Source of the DNA: Nakamurella multipartita DSM 44233
GTDB lineage: Bacteria > Actinomycetota > Actinomycetes > Mycobacteriales > Nakamurellaceae
Reading direction: 5' to 3'
Assembly: GCF_000024365.1 (NCBI RefSeq)
Contig: NC_013235.1
Span: forward strand, 2,170,001 to 2,234,000
Length of the DNA stretch: 64,000 nucleotides
Shown here piece by piece: positions 19,019-28,374 of this stretch. A program made the translations under genes and the position numbers. Position 1 is the stretch's first letter. Every line of letters begins with the position of its first letter. The notes under the pieces were generated by a model, which saw only the letters and a list, made by a program, of their open reading frames with translations, did not search any database and had not been told where the DNA came from.

Positions 19019-19391
19019 CTAGAACCCGGACGGGGCCGGTTTGGCCCGGGACAGGGCGGGAACGTGACCAGAGGCGCACCACCCACCCGCCGGTGCTGGA
19101 CGGGACGGATCCGGACGCAGCCGGACAGCGGACGCCGGTGCGTCACCGCCCGCCACCGACGGATTCGGCGATCGAGAGGGGAGGATCGGCGCCCGCATTC
19201 TGGAGCTGAAGAAGCAGGCACCGACCGGTTCGGCGACGCCCAGCGCGCTGCAAAAGGCCATCGACGCGGTCATTCCCTGACCCTGCGCCACACCGAGATC
19301 GACCGTCACCCCGGGCCCGGGGTGACGACCCCGGCGGGGGCCGGGTGACCGGGCGCCGCCGCGAGCACCCACCATTGGGAAGCCGACCACC
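19019..19391. other. Intergenic stretch before yihY
   Basis: About 370 bases. A short open stretch ending at TGA 19278-19280 reads ARILELKKQAPTGSATPSAL in the last part and looks protein-like. No ATG, GTG or TTG start precedes it in frame after the stop at 19067, so it may be the tail of a gene cut by the IS insertion or by older decay. Nothing else is recognised. Confidence 0.4.
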
Positions 19392-20507
19392 ATGGCAGAC
19401 GAACGACACACCACCACCCACCCGGCCCACCCGGACCGGCCCGGTCAGGATCCGGAGGCGACGAACCAGCCGCCCGGGGCCGCGCCGGATCCGGAGGCGG
19501 CCGGCAAGCCCGAGTCGCCGGCCCAGCTGACCAAGCTGTCCTGGAAGTACATCGCCCGGCGCACGTTCCGTGAGTTCTCCGACGACCAGTGCACGGATCT
19601 GGCCGCGGCCCTGACCTATTACGCGGTGCTGGCCCTGTTCCCGGCGTTGCTGGCCCTGGTGTCGCTGCTCGGCCTGGTCGGCCAGCAGGGCCAGACCGAC
19701 CAGCTCATCGGGGTGCTCACGGACATGGGCGCCGGGACGGTCGCCGACACGCTCCGGGGGCCGTTGCAGCAGCTGACGGAGAATTCCTCCACCGGACTGG
19801 CTCTGGTGATCGGTGTGGCCGGGGCCCTGTGGTCCGCATCGGCCTACGTCGGTGCCTTCGGCCGGGCCATGAATCGCATCTACGAGATCCGCGAGGGCCG
19901 CCCGTTCTACAAGCTGCGCCCGTTGATGATGGTGATCACCCTGGCCGCAGTCATTCTCGCCGGACTCGTCGCCATCGGCCTGGTGGTGTCCGGCCCGGTT
20001 GCCCGGGCGGTCGGTGACGCGCTGGGATTGGGCGAGACCGCTGTCACCGCCTGGGGTATCGCCAAGTGGCCGGTGCTGTTGGGGCTGGCTGCGCTGGTGG
20101 TGGCCATCCTGTACTACGCCACGCCCAACGTGAAGCAGCCCACGTTCCGTTGGATCAGCGTCGGGGCCGGGATCGCGATCGTGACCTGGGTGATCGCGTC
20201 CGCGTTGTTCGGGTTGTACGTCTCGCAGTTCGCCAACTACAACAAGACCTACGGTTCGCTCGCCGGGGTGATCGTCTTCCTGCTGTGGCTGTGGATCACC
20301 AACCTCGCGCTGCTGTTCGGCGCGGAGCTGGACGCCGAGATGGAACGGGGCCGCCAGTTGCAGGCCGGCATCGCCGCCGAACACGAGATCCAGTTGCCCC
20401 CGCGGGACACCCGGGTGATCGACAAGTCCGACGCGAAGGATGCCCGCGACCTGGAGCAGGCCGGGCACCTGCGCCGCAGCCAGGGGGAGACCAGCGGGCC
20501 GAACTGA
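19392..20507 (+). CDS. YihY/BrkB-family inner membrane protein
   Basis: A protein of 371 residues. Residues 1-45 are polar and proline-rich; residues 50-310 carry about six membrane segments, for example LAAALTYYAVLALFPALLAL, ALVIGVAGALWSASAYVGAF, VILAGLVAIGLVVSGPV and GVIVFLLWLWITNLALLFGA. The FxxDxCTDLAAALTYYA region and GAELDAEMERGRQLQAG at the end are family hallmarks. It was once called ribonuclease BN in error; the true role is unknown, possibly transport. It stands alone, ending convergently with the TPP enzyme. Confidence 0.92.
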   Translation: MADERHTTTHPAHPDRPGQDPEATNQPPGAAPDPEAAGKPESPAQLTKLSWKYIARRTFREFSDDQCTDLAAALTYYAVLALFPALLALVSLLGLVGQQGQTDQLIGVLTDMGAGTVADTLRGPLQQLTENSSTGLALVIGVAGALWSASAYVGAFGRAMNRIYEIREGRPFYKLRPLMMVITLAAVILAGLVAIGLVVSGPVARAVGDALGLGETAVTAWGIAKWPVLLGLAALVVAILYYATPNVKQPTFRWISVGAGIAIVTWVIASALFGLYVSQFANYNKTYGSLAGVIVFLLWLWITNLALLFGAELDAEMERGRQLQAGIAAEHEIQLPPRDTRVIDKSDAKDARDLEQAGHLRRSQGETSGPN

Positions 20508-20513
20508 TCGGGA

Positions 20514-20531
20514 CGGGCCCTACGGGGCCCG
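20514..20531. terminator. Bidirectional terminator hairpin
   Basis: CGGGCCC TACG GGGCCCG forms a perfect seven-pair stem with a four-base loop between the converging yihY-like gene and the TPP-enzyme gene, overlapping the stop of the latter. There is no long T run, as is usual at this G+C. Confidence 0.6.
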
Positions 20532-22310
20532 CCACCCCTCCTGCGCGGCGTAGACGTTCAGCAGCGCCGCGGCCGGCCGGCCGGCGTCACCTTCCGCCGC
20601 GATGCCCTGATGCATCTTCTCGAGCGTGGCGGCGCCGGCCGGGAACGGGGCGAGCAGCGGCACGGCCCGGTCGGTGATCACCTCGATGACGGTCGGCCGG
20701 TCGGCGGCCAGCGCCTCGTCCCAGGCCGCTCCCAGGCGCTCCGGGTCGTCGACGCGGATGCCGCGCAGACCGAGCAACTCGGCGTAACGGGCGTACGGGA
20801 CGTCCGGCAGGTCCTGGCTGTCCGGGAACAGCGGCTCGCCCTCCATTTCCCTTTGCTCCCAAGACACCTCGGCCAGATCGCCGTTGTGCAGCACGCAGAC
20901 CACGAATCGCGGGTCGGACCAGCGCGGCCACATCCGGGACACGGTGACCAGTTCGGACAGCCCGGCCATCTGCATCGCCCCGTCCCCGGTCAGCGCGACC
21001 AGGGGTCGATCGGGATGCAGCAGCTTGGCGGCGATGCCGTACGGGATCGAGCAGCCCATGCTGGCCAGCGTGCCGGACAGGTGCGCCGGCACCCCGACCG
21101 GCAACCGCAACTGCCGGGCGTACCAGTACACGCAGCTGCCCACGTCGATCGCGACCTGGGCATCGGCCGGCAGCCGGGAATCGAGTTCGAAGACCACCCG
21201 TTCCGGGTTCACCGGATCGGCCGGGGTGTGGGCGCGCTCGCGGGACAGGCGGCGCCAGCCGTCCACCGCGCCGGCCACGTCCCGAGACCACGTGTCGGGC
21301 TGGCGAGGACGCAGCCGCGGCAGCAGCTCGGCCAGGGTGCCGGCGGCGTCCCCGACCAGGCTCACCTCGATGGGGTAACGGTTGCCGACGTTGCGCCCGT
21401 CGATGTCGATCTGCACGGCCCGGGCCTGGCCGGGCGGCGGGTAGAACTCGGTCCACGGGTCGTTGGACCCGACGATGAGCAGCGTGTCGCAGGTGCTCAT
21501 CAGGAACGCGCTGGCCGTCGTGCCGAGGTGGCCCATGGTGCCCACGACGAACGGCAGCGTCTCGTCGACGTACGGCTTGCCCAGCAGGCTGGTGGTGATT
21601 CCGGCGCCCAGCGCCCGGGCCACCGCCAGCACCTCGTCCCGGGCGTGCCGGGACCCCTGACCGACCAGCAGGGCGACCCGGGAGCCGGCGTTGAGCAGCT
21701 CCGCCGCGGCCGCCAGATCGTCCTCGGCGGGCAGGATCCGGGGCCGGGCCCAGGTGGGCGCGGTCACCACGATGCCGTGCTCCTGCCCGAGGTCGGGCGC
21801 CGGCTGCTTCTGCACGTCGTGCGGGACGATCACGACCGCCGGCCCGCGCTCGGTCAGGGCGGCGCGGAAGGCCCGGTCGAGCACCATCGGCAGCTGCTCG
21901 GCCGCGGCGACCTGCTGCGCGAACGCCGGCGCGACGTCCTTGACCAGCGCCGGCAGGTCGATCTCCTGCATGTAGGCCGAGCCCAGCACGCTGGTGCTCT
22001 GCTGGCCGATGATCGCCACCACCGGCACCCCGTCGAGCTTGGCGTCATAGAGCCCGTTGAGCAGGTGGACCGCCCCCGGACCCTGGGTCGAGGTGACCAC
22101 ACCGACGTCCCCGGAGTACTTGGCGTGGCCGACGGCCATGAACGCGGCATTCTCCTCATGCCGGGCCTGGACGAACTCCACCCGGTCCTGCGCCCGGCGC
22201 AATGCGCCCATGAACGCGTTGATGCCGTCCCCGCTGTAGCCGAAAATTCGCCGTACACCCCACGTTTGCAGGCGATCGACGATCAGATCAGCGACCGTGC
22301 GCTCCACCAT
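20520..22310 (-). CDS. Thiamine-pyrophosphate enzyme, pyruvate oxidase/quinone-dependent pyruvate dehydrogenase type
   Basis: Start ATG 22310 follows GGCGGAGGGAGCC; 596 residues, normal for the family. The N-terminal TPP domain has IFGYSGDGINAF and the catalytic Glu in ARHEENAAFMA near residue 51. The middle domain spans about 190-330. The C-terminal TPP-binding motif begins GDGAMQMAG near residue 420 and ends at HNGDL, as GDG-x(26-28)-N. It decarboxylates a 2-oxo acid, most likely pyruvate, passing electrons to a quinone or oxygen. Acetolactate synthase is less likely because the protein lacks family-specific segments I would expect. Cytoplasmic or membrane-associated. Monocistronic. Confidence 0.83.
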   Translation of the reverse strand: MVERTVADLIVDRLQTWGVRRIFGYSGDGINAFMGALRRAQDRVEFVQARHEENAAFMAVGHAKYSGDVGVVTSTQGPGAVHLLNGLYDAKLDGVPVVAIIGQQSTSVLGSAYMQEIDLPALVKDVAPAFAQQVAAAEQLPMVLDRAFRAALTERGPAVVIVPHDVQKQPAPDLGQEHGIVVTAPTWARPRILPAEDDLAAAAELLNAGSRVALLVGQGSRHARDEVLAVARALGAGITTSLLGKPYVDETLPFVVGTMGHLGTTASAFLMSTCDTLLIVGSNDPWTEFYPPPGQARAVQIDIDGRNVGNRYPIEVSLVGDAAGTLAELLPRLRPRQPDTWSRDVAGAVDGWRRLSRERAHTPADPVNPERVVFELDSRLPADAQVAIDVGSCVYWYARQLRLPVGVPAHLSGTLASMGCSIPYGIAAKLLHPDRPLVALTGDGAMQMAGLSELVTVSRMWPRWSDPRFVVCVLHNGDLAEVSWEQREMEGEPLFPDSQDLPDVPYARYAELLGLRGIRVDDPERLGAAWDEALAADRPTVIEVITDRAVPLLAPFPAGAATLEKMHQGIAAEGDAGRPAAALLNVYAAQEGWRAP

Positions 22311-22575
22311 GGGCCGGCTCCCTCCGCCAAGCCCACCGTTGCCCGTTCGCCCGGCCACCCAAACCGGACCGGTCGAGGCCGGGCGGGGACGAGCGGACGG
22401 ATCGAGGCGACGGGGCGCGACCTGATCGGTCACCGGAGGACGCACGAGGGGAGCGCGACCGGCCCGCGGCGCCCGCGGGCGGGCATCCGGGACGATGGTC
22501 ACCGGCGGGCACCAGGCCAGCGCCATCGGGGGATCGGATCGGGGTCGGTCAGGTGAGTGCTCGGGCACGACAGGG

Positions 22576-23259
22576 ATGGCGCACGTGAGATTTCGAGCCA
22601 CCCTGGGGGGCACGTTGGCCGCGCTGGCCGCCGCGAACGTGCTCGCGCATCGGGTGCCGGCGGCCAGCGTGCTGATCGGGGTGGGCCTGACCGGCACGCT
22701 GGCCGCGGTCGCCCGGGCCGGCCGGCTGACCGCCGCCGACCTGGGCCTGGCCCGGCGGAGCTGGCCGTCGGGGGTGCGCTGGGGTGGGGCGTGCGCGGCG
22801 GTGGTGGCCACCGGCTACGGCGTGGCGATGCTCGTCCCGGCGGCCCGCGGCCTGGTCACCGGCGCCGGCCCCGGCTGGGGGCCGACCCTGCTCGCGGCGC
22901 TGGTGGTGATCCCCCTGGGCACGGTGATCCCGGAGGAGTTCGCCTTCCGGGGGGTGCTGTGGGGGCTGCTGCGGCGTCGCTGCGGGCCGCGGGTCGCGAC
23001 GCTCGTCTCGTCCGGACTGTTCGGCCTCTGGCATGTGGCTCCGGCGTTGGCTGCGGGCCCGGCCAACGACGCGATGAGCGCGGTGGTCGGCAGCGGCCCG
23101 CTCGGCGTGGCCGTGCGAGTGATCGCCACGGTCGTGTTCACCGGCGCTGCCGGAGTGCTGTTGTGCGAGGTGCGAGCCCGCAGCAACAGCCTCCTGGCCC
23201 CGCTCGCCCTGCACGGGGCGGTCAACGGCATCGGCCAGATCGTCGTGCAGCTGGCCTGA
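22576..23259 (+). CDS. CPBP-family intramembrane protease (Abi/CAAX type)
   Basis: From ATG 22576 the protein has 227 residues and about six hydrophobic segments. The family motifs are complete: PEEFAFRGVLWG (EExxxR), LFGLWHVAPA (FxxxH) and LALHGAVNGIG (HxxxN), which form the membrane metal site. It is probably a prenyl-protein or general membrane endopeptidase; substrates are unknown. It is divergent from the TPP enzyme, separated by 265 bases, and converges with the PHB depolymerase gene. Confidence 0.87.
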   Translation: MAHVRFRATLGGTLAALAAANVLAHRVPAASVLIGVGLTGTLAAVARAGRLTAADLGLARRSWPSGVRWGGACAAVVATGYGVAMLVPAARGLVTGAGPGWGPTLLAALVVIPLGTVIPEEFAFRGVLWGLLRRRCGPRVATLVSSGLFGLWHVAPALAAGPANDAMSAVVGSGPLGVAVRVIATVVFTGAAGVLLCEVRARSNSLLAPLALHGAVNGIGQIVVQLA

Positions 23260-23266
23260 TCGCGTC

Positions 23267-24280
23267 CTACGCGGCGCGGCGATGGTCGCCGAAGAACCGG
23301 ACCATCTCGGCGGAGGCGTCCGGCCCCTGGGGGTCGACGTAGCTGCCGCCCGCACGCCCGCCGGACCAGGCGTGGCCGGTCCCCTCGAGCAGCCAGGATT
23401 CGGCGATGGTGCCATCGGTTCCGGCGTGCACGGTTCGGGTGTAGGAGCGCCCGCCCTCGTCGCCCTGGCTGCTGACCGGTTCAGGCTGGTCGGCGACCGG
23501 CTCGGGCTCGGCGGAAAGCCGCACGTTGATGATCTTCTCGGCGTTGCTGTGGGCCACGCTGGAGTCCCGATCGCCGTGAAAGACGATGACCGGCAAGGTG
23601 TTTCCGGTGCCGTTGGTCGCGCCTGCCTGCATCGCCAGGAATGCGCCCATGAAGTGCGATGCGGCGCCGTGCGCCAGCCCGGAATGGATGCCGACGGCGG
23701 CGTAGAGCTCGGGGTACCCGCCGGCCATGACGGCGGCCATCGCCCCGCCGGCCGAGAATCCCGCGATGTAAACCTGATCCGGGTCGACGGCATGGTCGGC
23801 CATGACCTGGCGGGTGATCCCGGCCAGGATCGCGGGCTCACCGGCGCCGGCGCGCTGGTCCTCGGGCCGGAACCAGTTCCAGTAGCCGCTGCTGTTGGCG
23901 GCCGTGGGCTGCTCGGGATAGGCGACCAGGAAGGTGTGCTCCTCGGCCAGGGCGTTCATGCCGGTGCCGGCGGCGAAGTCGGCCGCATCCTGAGATCCAC
24001 CGTGCAGCATGACGATCAGCGGGACCGGTTGGCCGGTATAACCGCTCGGCAGGAACAGGTCGTAGGAGCGGGTGCCGGCCGGTTCGGTGTGGGTCAGGTG
24101 CAGGGTCTGCCATGCGGGTTCGGTCGCCGGGGATGGCGGTGTGGATTCACTATCGACCGGGACGGTCGGGACCGCCGGGGGCGCCGGCGCGGTCGTCAGC
24201 ACAGGGGCGGCCCAGTCGAACAGGGACGCCAGGATGGCGGCGGGGTGGATGGACGCGCCGGAGCGCGGGGCGGCAGTCAT
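23267..24280 (-). CDS. PHB-depolymerase-family esterase (first copy)
   Basis: ATG 24280 is preceded by AAGGAATCCC; 337 residues. The oxyanion segment is [20 protein letters not shown], the nucleophile elbow [13 protein letters not shown], and the catalytic His in GTGHAWSGG near the end; [13 protein letters not shown] precedes the acid. The family (LpqC/PHB depolymerase) hydrolyses polyhydroxybutyrate or aromatic esters. No clear signal peptide is seen, which suggests an intracellular enzyme. A close paralogue lies at 28375-29595, and a phasin-like gene lies between, so a storage-granule function is inferred. Confidence 0.88.
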   Translation of the reverse strand: MTAAPRSGASIHPAAILASLFDWAAPVLTTAPAPPAVPTVPVDSESTPPSPATEPAWQTLHLTHTEPAGTRSYDLFLPSGYTGQPVPLIVMLHGGSQDAADFAAGTGMNALAEEHTFLVAYPEQPTAANSSGYWNWFRPEDQRAGAGEPAILAGITRQVMADHAVDPDQVYIAGFSAGGAMAAVMAGGYPELYAAVGIHSGLAHGAASHFMGAFLAMQAGATNGTGNTLPVIVFHGDRDSSVAHSNAEKIINVRLSAEPEPVADQPEPVSSQGDEGGRSYTRTVHAGTDGTIAESWLLEGTGHAWSGGRAGGSYVDPQGPDASAEMVRFFGDHRRAA

Positions 24281-24391
24281 GGGATTCCTTGGGTGACGGG
24301 CGTGCGTGAGCGATTCGGGAGGCCCGGCCCGCTGCCGGTCGTCGACGCCGAGAACGGCGGACCGACCAGGCAAGGGGCGGTGGGGAACGAC

Positions 24392-24502
24392 CTACAGCAC
24401 GGTCAGGTAGCCCAGGCCCATCACGGCACCGGTGGCCAGCACGGCGGTGGCGGTCAGCACGACGACGGGGATCACGGTGCAGATGTCTTTGACGAGGTTC
24501 AT
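24392..24502 (-). CDS. Small single-span membrane peptide, 36 residues
   Basis: MNLVKDICTVIPVVVLTATA is followed by a hydrophobic run to GLGYLTVL. ATG 24502 has GAAGGACC eight bases upstream. One transmembrane helix covers almost the whole peptide. It lies about 110 bases upstream of the esterase gene on the same strand and may share its transcript. No family recognised. The good ribosome site and clean hydrophobic pattern argue for a real gene. Confidence 0.55.
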   Translation of the reverse strand: MNLVKDICTVIPVVVLTATAVLATGAVMGLGYLTVL

Positions 24503-25112
24503 GGTGGGTCCTTCGATCAGGTTGCGACGCCGGCCCGGTCGATTGGACCGAGGGTGCCGAGGCGGGGAGCGCGGACGAGAGTTGTTCGCGCGGAACAGGA
24601 GCGACGATGGTGGCGCACCAGGCGTGCTGTCCCGTGGTCGTGGTCGGACCCGGGACGGTCGCGATGCTGCCGGCACGAAAGGTGGGCGCTTGATTGGACC
24701 CAAATGCCGGTTGGCTGCGCTCAGACGTGGCGTCATCGACGGTCACCCGCGTAGCTGATCTCCTTCAGTGTAGGCGATCGGCCGCCGCCGCGGGTGGTGC
24801 CCTTGGCCACATCCATGACGGTGCATGTAGTTTGTGGGGACGGTGAACGGTGCTCGGCGCTCGCCCTGGGGCGCGCGGTGAGACCCTTCCCGGCGTCGGG
24901 GAAACGAAACCGCTGATGCCCCAAGAATTCGTCACCTCGATCGGTTAGCGGTTTAACCCAGATTCCAGCTAACCTGCTAATAGGGCGTTCCGGCAGCTCC
25001 ATCGCCGACCGGCCCGCGGGCGTGTCCCGGCCTCCGACAGACGTCGGGCGGCTTCCGCGCCGCAATCAACCGGACGACCGAGTGCTGCTCGGTGGTCCGA
25101 CGAAGGAGTGCA
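24503..25112. other. Divergent intergenic region upstream of the phasin-like gene
   Basis: About 610 bases between leftward 36-residue peptide and the rightward phasin-like gene. It must hold promoters for both. An AT-richer patch near 24930-24985 (CGGTTTAACCCAG and CTGCTAATAGGG) may be the phasin promoter. No protein-coding frame convinces me here. Confidence 0.4.
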
Positions 25113-25685
25113 ATGACGAACAGCACCGAGCAGTTCACCGCCGCCACCACCCAGGCCCGTGAGGTCACCGAGCGCGGGGTCGAGGCCTTCAAGAAGGGCG
25201 CCAAGACCTTCACCGATCAGGCGACCGCGATGGCCACCCTGCCCTCGATCGATCTGACCGAGCCGGTCGCGCGCTACTTCGACCTGGTCCAGAAGTCGGT
25301 CGACATGAACCGCGAGCTGGCCACCCGCTGGGCCGAGCACGTCTCCTCCCTCTCCGGTCTGCTGCGTGAGCAGGCCGAGAAGGCCGGCACCGTCGTCGAC
25401 GAGGCCACCGAGGCGGTCTCCGACCAGGTCGTGGACCAGGCCGCGAAGGCCGACGAGCTGGCCCAGGAGCAGGCCGAGCAGGTCGAGCAGGCCAAGCGCG
25501 ACGAGGAGAAGGCGGCCAAGGCCGCCGAGCGCGCCGAGGCCAAGAAGGCCAAGGAGCAGGCTCGTGAGCAGTACGAGGGTCTGACCAAGGCCGAGCTGTC
25601 CGAGAAGCTGGCCGAGCGCGAGCTGCCCAAGACCGGCACCGTCGAGGAGCTCATCGAGCGCCTCGTCAGCGCCGACAGCAAGTAA
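25113..25685 (+). CDS. Phasin-like granule protein with C-terminal SAP-like motif
   Basis: ATG 25113 follows CGAAGGAGTGCA; 190 residues. The first 100 residues are amphipathic helices like phasins (FTAATTQAREVTERGVEAFK, YFDLVQKSVDMNRELATRWA). Residues 100-150 form a charged Glu/Lys/Ala coiled coil, and the end (LTKAELSEKLAERELPKTGT) resembles a SAP DNA-binding hairpin. Phasins coat polyhydroxyalkanoate granules; a SAP tail could link granules to the nucleoid, as PhaM and PhaF do with other tails. That link is inference. It converges with the ANTAR gene. Confidence 0.75.
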   Translation: MTNSTEQFTAATTQAREVTERGVEAFKKGAKTFTDQATAMATLPSIDLTEPVARYFDLVQKSVDMNRELATRWAEHVSSLSGLLREQAEKAGTVVDEATEAVSDQVVDQAAKADELAQEQAEQVEQAKRDEEKAAKAAERAEAKKAKEQAREQYEGLTKAELSEKLAERELPKTGTVEELIERLVSADSK

Positions 25686-25715
25686 TCGCCAGCCGGTAGC
25701 TGCGCTGCCGCTGGA

Positions 25716-26228
25716 TCACGACGCCGGTCCCGATCGCCTCGCGCGGTCGGGGCCGGCGTCGTCTTCGTCGGGCCCGGTGGGGGAGTCGGACCCATTGGGA
25801 TTCGCGGGCGCGCCGAGGGCCGCGGTGCTGGGGTGGGCACCGGCTTCGGCCGACCTCAGAAAATCGTCGGTGACCGCGTTCAGCAACCGGTTCAGGTCGC
25901 CGTGCGCGCGGGCGCCGAACGGGTGATGCGGCGCGGTGCCGACCAGTTCGGCGGCCAGATCACGGATCTTGATGTTCCGGTCCTGCGAGTGCGCCCGCAG
26001 CGCCGCAAACGCCGCGTCGGCGGTCAGACCGTAGGTCATCATCAGCGCGCCCTTGGCCTGCTCGATCACCGGCAGCGTGGCCAGCCGGCCCTGCAGGGCG
26101 GCCATCAGGTCCATCACCTCGTCGGTGGACCGGTCGCTGGGCACGGCGTGCAGGCCCGCGGGGCCGGGCGCGCAGGCGCGATCGTCCGGCTCGCCCCAGT
26201 CGTCGGCGGAGGAAGAACGGGTCATCAT
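25716..26228 (-). CDS. ANTAR-domain regulator
   Basis: A protein of 170 residues. The ANTAR domain lies at about 40-95: LMAALQGRLATLPVIEQAKG, then LMMTYGLTADAAFAALRAHS, then LAAELV. ANTAR domains bind paired hairpins in nascent RNA and prevent termination. No sensor domain is fused, and the 70-residue tail is disordered (SDSPTGPDEDDAGPDRARR). It is divergent from the GAF-ANTAR gene over a 260-base region, so the two may be co-regulated. Confidence 0.82.
   Translation of the reverse strand: MMTRSSSADDWGEPDDRACAPGPAGLHAVPSDRSTDEVMDLMAALQGRLATLPVIEQAKGALMMTYGLTADAAFAALRAHSQDRNIKIRDLAAELVGTAPHHPFGARAHGDLNRLLNAVTDDFLRSAEAGAHPSTAALGAPANPNGSDSPTGPDEDDAGPDRARRSGPAS
25718..25762. terminator. Long bidirectional hairpin between phasin-like and ANTAR genes
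   Basis: ACGACGCCGGTCCCGATCG pairs with CGGTCGGGGCCGGCGTCGT across a seven-base loop, 19 positions with two mismatches that can form G-U pairs. It overlaps the 3' end of the ANTAR gene and lies 33 bases after the phasin-like stop. Confidence 0.6.
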
Positions 26229-26487
26229 TCATTTCCGTTCCAGCACGGATTTACCCCGGGTGCGCTCTGAGCGGTGGACTTTCCCCCACATCCGGTGCGC
26301 GGCGGCACGCGACGAACCAGGACTCAGAAAGGCTGTGTTTCCAGCAATGGTGATCTTACCCTCGCGTACGACCCCGGGTCCTGCGCCGAGCATTTACTCT
26401 GGGGGCACCTGAACCTGACACGGCAACCGATTCCGGAACTCGCTCCCTCCTGATCGGTGTGTCGGCCCGAGCCCAAGGACCTCGCCA

Positions 26488-27294
26488 GTGGACGCCGACC
26501 GCTCCGACCAACCCATCCCGCGCTCACCCGACGACCGGGCGGCTCCGGACGAGGTCGGAGCCGTCGACGACCCGGACCTGGCCGACAGCCTGGCCGCGCT
26601 GGCCGGGCTGTCCACCGCCCGGCTGGGCCTGGAGGACCTGTTGACGCAGGTGGCGACGTTCGCCGTGCAGGCGATCCCCGGCGCCGACGGCGCCGGGTTG
26701 ACGCTCATCGAATCCGATCGCGGCGACACCATCGTCAAGAGCGCGCCGTTCGTCAAGGAGATCGACGACATCCAGTACGGGCTGGGCGAGGGCCCCTGCA
26801 TCAGCGCCGCCGCCACCGGGCTGACCGTGCGGTCCGGATCCCTGGGCGGCGATCCCCGCTGGCCCCGGTTCGGTCCGCGGATCGGCCGGCTGGGCGTGCA
26901 CAGCGTGCTGTCGCTGCCGTTGCTGACGCCGGACGGGGTGCTGGGCGCGATGAACGTCTACGCCCACCCCAAGGACGCGTTCGACGAACGGGCCGAGAAC
27001 ATCGGACGGCTGTTCGCGGTGCCGGCCGCGATCGCCGTGCAGAACGCGCAGATCCTGGCCCAGGCCCAACGCGTGACCTCCCACCTGCAGGCCGCCCTGA
27101 CCAACCGCGCGGTGATCGACCAGGCCATCGGCATCATCATCAGCCGCACCGGCGTCACCCCGGACGGCGCGTTCGCCCGGCTGCGCGCCCTGAGCCAGAC
27201 CGAGCACGTGAAGTTGTCCGTGGTGGCCTCCCGCATCGTTCAGGAGGCCGCCCGGCGCGCCCGGGCCCGGCACGAGAACCCCCCTCGTCCCTGA
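26488..27294 (+). CDS. GAF and ANTAR domain transcription antiterminator
   Basis: A protein of 268 residues. The GAF domain spans about 45-195 (FAVQAIPGADGAGLTLIESD, FVKEIDDIQYGLGEGPCIS, HSVLSLPLL). The ANTAR domain follows at about 205-260 (LQAALTNRAVIDQAIGIIIS, FARLRALSQTEHVKLSVVA, RIVQEA). This is the common actinobacterial layout in which a small ligand or redox signal controls RNA binding. The cysteine in GPCIS is conserved in this group. It is divergent from the stand-alone ANTAR gene. Confidence 0.92.
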   Translation: MDADRSDQPIPRSPDDRAAPDEVGAVDDPDLADSLAALAGLSTARLGLEDLLTQVATFAVQAIPGADGAGLTLIESDRGDTIVKSAPFVKEIDDIQYGLGEGPCISAAATGLTVRSGSLGGDPRWPRFGPRIGRLGVHSVLSLPLLTPDGVLGAMNVYAHPKDAFDERAENIGRLFAVPAAIAVQNAQILAQAQRVTSHLQAALTNRAVIDQAIGIIISRTGVTPDGAFARLRALSQTEHVKLSVVASRIVQEAARRARARHENPPRP

Positions 27295-27506
27295 TCGGAC
27301 CGGCTCGTCGGCAGCGCCGCCGGCAGGATCAGTTGCGCAACGGGGCGCCGCGGCGGTCCTCGACGGCGTACCGTCATCTTTGCGTGCTCCACGCGAAATC
27401 TCGGCCCCGACCGGTTTCGGTCCACGCACCGGATGACGCGCCACTGCGTCGCCTGGCTCACCGCACCGCCGTCGGCGATCGGGCCGCCTCGTGGAGACGT
27501 TCTCAT

Positions 27507-28073
27507 GTGAGCACGCCCGATGCACTACGCCAGCACCTGGACATCCTGACCGCCTATTTGGACACTCCGGGCGTCGACCTGAACGCCATCCTGGACGTGC
27601 TGCTGGACGACATCACCGAAGCCGTCCCGTCGTTTCTCGGCCTCGAATTGACCATCACAGTGGCCGGCTTCAGCACCACGCTGACCACCATGCCGGCCCA
27701 TCTGGCGCCGGAGGCAAGAGCGTCGCTGATGCTGCCGCTGACCCACCTGACCGAAGGTGCGGCACCTGATGACAGCCTGATCCTGTTCGCAGAGCACCCG
27801 CGATCGTTCCTCGACATGGCCAGGGTCGTCCGGACCAAGCTGAACCTGGACGATGCGGGCCTGGTCGATCGCCATCTGCCTCCGTCTGTCATCGACGACG
27901 GCGGAACCACGGCCGACGACTTCCAGGACGACCGGATGATCAACATCGGCCTCGGGGTCCTGCTCGACCGAGGTTTTCCGCCCGAACAGGCAGCGGCGGA
28001 GCTGGCCCGCCGGGCCCGGCGGCACGGCGGCAACCTGGCCGCGGCGGCCGCCGAGCTGCTCGACTCGCTCTGA
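27507..28073 (+). CDS. GAF/ANTAR-like hypothetical protein
   Basis: GTG 27507 follows GGAGACGTTCTCAT; 188 residues. The first 110 residues resemble a short GAF-type sensor (LDVLLDDITEAVPSFLGLEL, TITVAGFSTTLTTMP). The end has IGLGVLLDRGFPPEQAAAEL and GGNLAAAAAELL, reminiscent of an ANTAR helical tail without its usual signature. It follows the GAF-ANTAR gene by 212 bases on the same strand. Family assignment is tentative; a signalling role is inferred. Confidence 0.6.
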   Translation: MSTPDALRQHLDILTAYLDTPGVDLNAILDVLLDDITEAVPSFLGLELTITVAGFSTTLTTMPAHLAPEARASLMLPLTHLTEGAAPDDSLILFAEHPRSFLDMARVVRTKLNLDDAGLVDRHLPPSVIDDGGTTADDFQDDRMINIGLGVLLDRGFPPEQAAAELARRARRHGGNLAAAAAELLDSL

Positions 28074-28374
28074 TCGTCCCCGCCGCCGTCCCCTTTCGCC
28101 ACCTGCACACCGCCGTACTCGATCGGAGAGTCGCTGCCGCCGGGGTCGTCTCATCGATGCGCCGCTCCCGGTCCCCGAGAGGATCAGTCATGACACTCGA
28201 ATCGTCCGCTCCGGCGCCCGTCCACGGCCGCCGGGACGGTGTCCCGGCGGCCCGTCGCGGGCAGTGTGAATGCTGCCGGACGCTCTACGCCGCAGTCACT
28301 CTCGTGGTCTGGGACTCGGTCGGCCTGGTGCTCGCAGCGCATCGCAGCGTGAGCTCACGGCTAGGACGCCCGGA
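28074..28374. other. Intergenic stretch
   Basis: About 300 bases between the GAF-like gene and the second depolymerase. An ATG at 28190 with GAGAGG upstream opens a short frame running into the antisense of the esterase gene; its composition does not support a protein. Nothing else seen. Confidence 0.4.

Noticed and set aside
19068..19280. Small gene ending IDAVIP before yihY
   Set aside because: No usual start codon in frame and no ribosome site; kept only as a note for the intergenic region.
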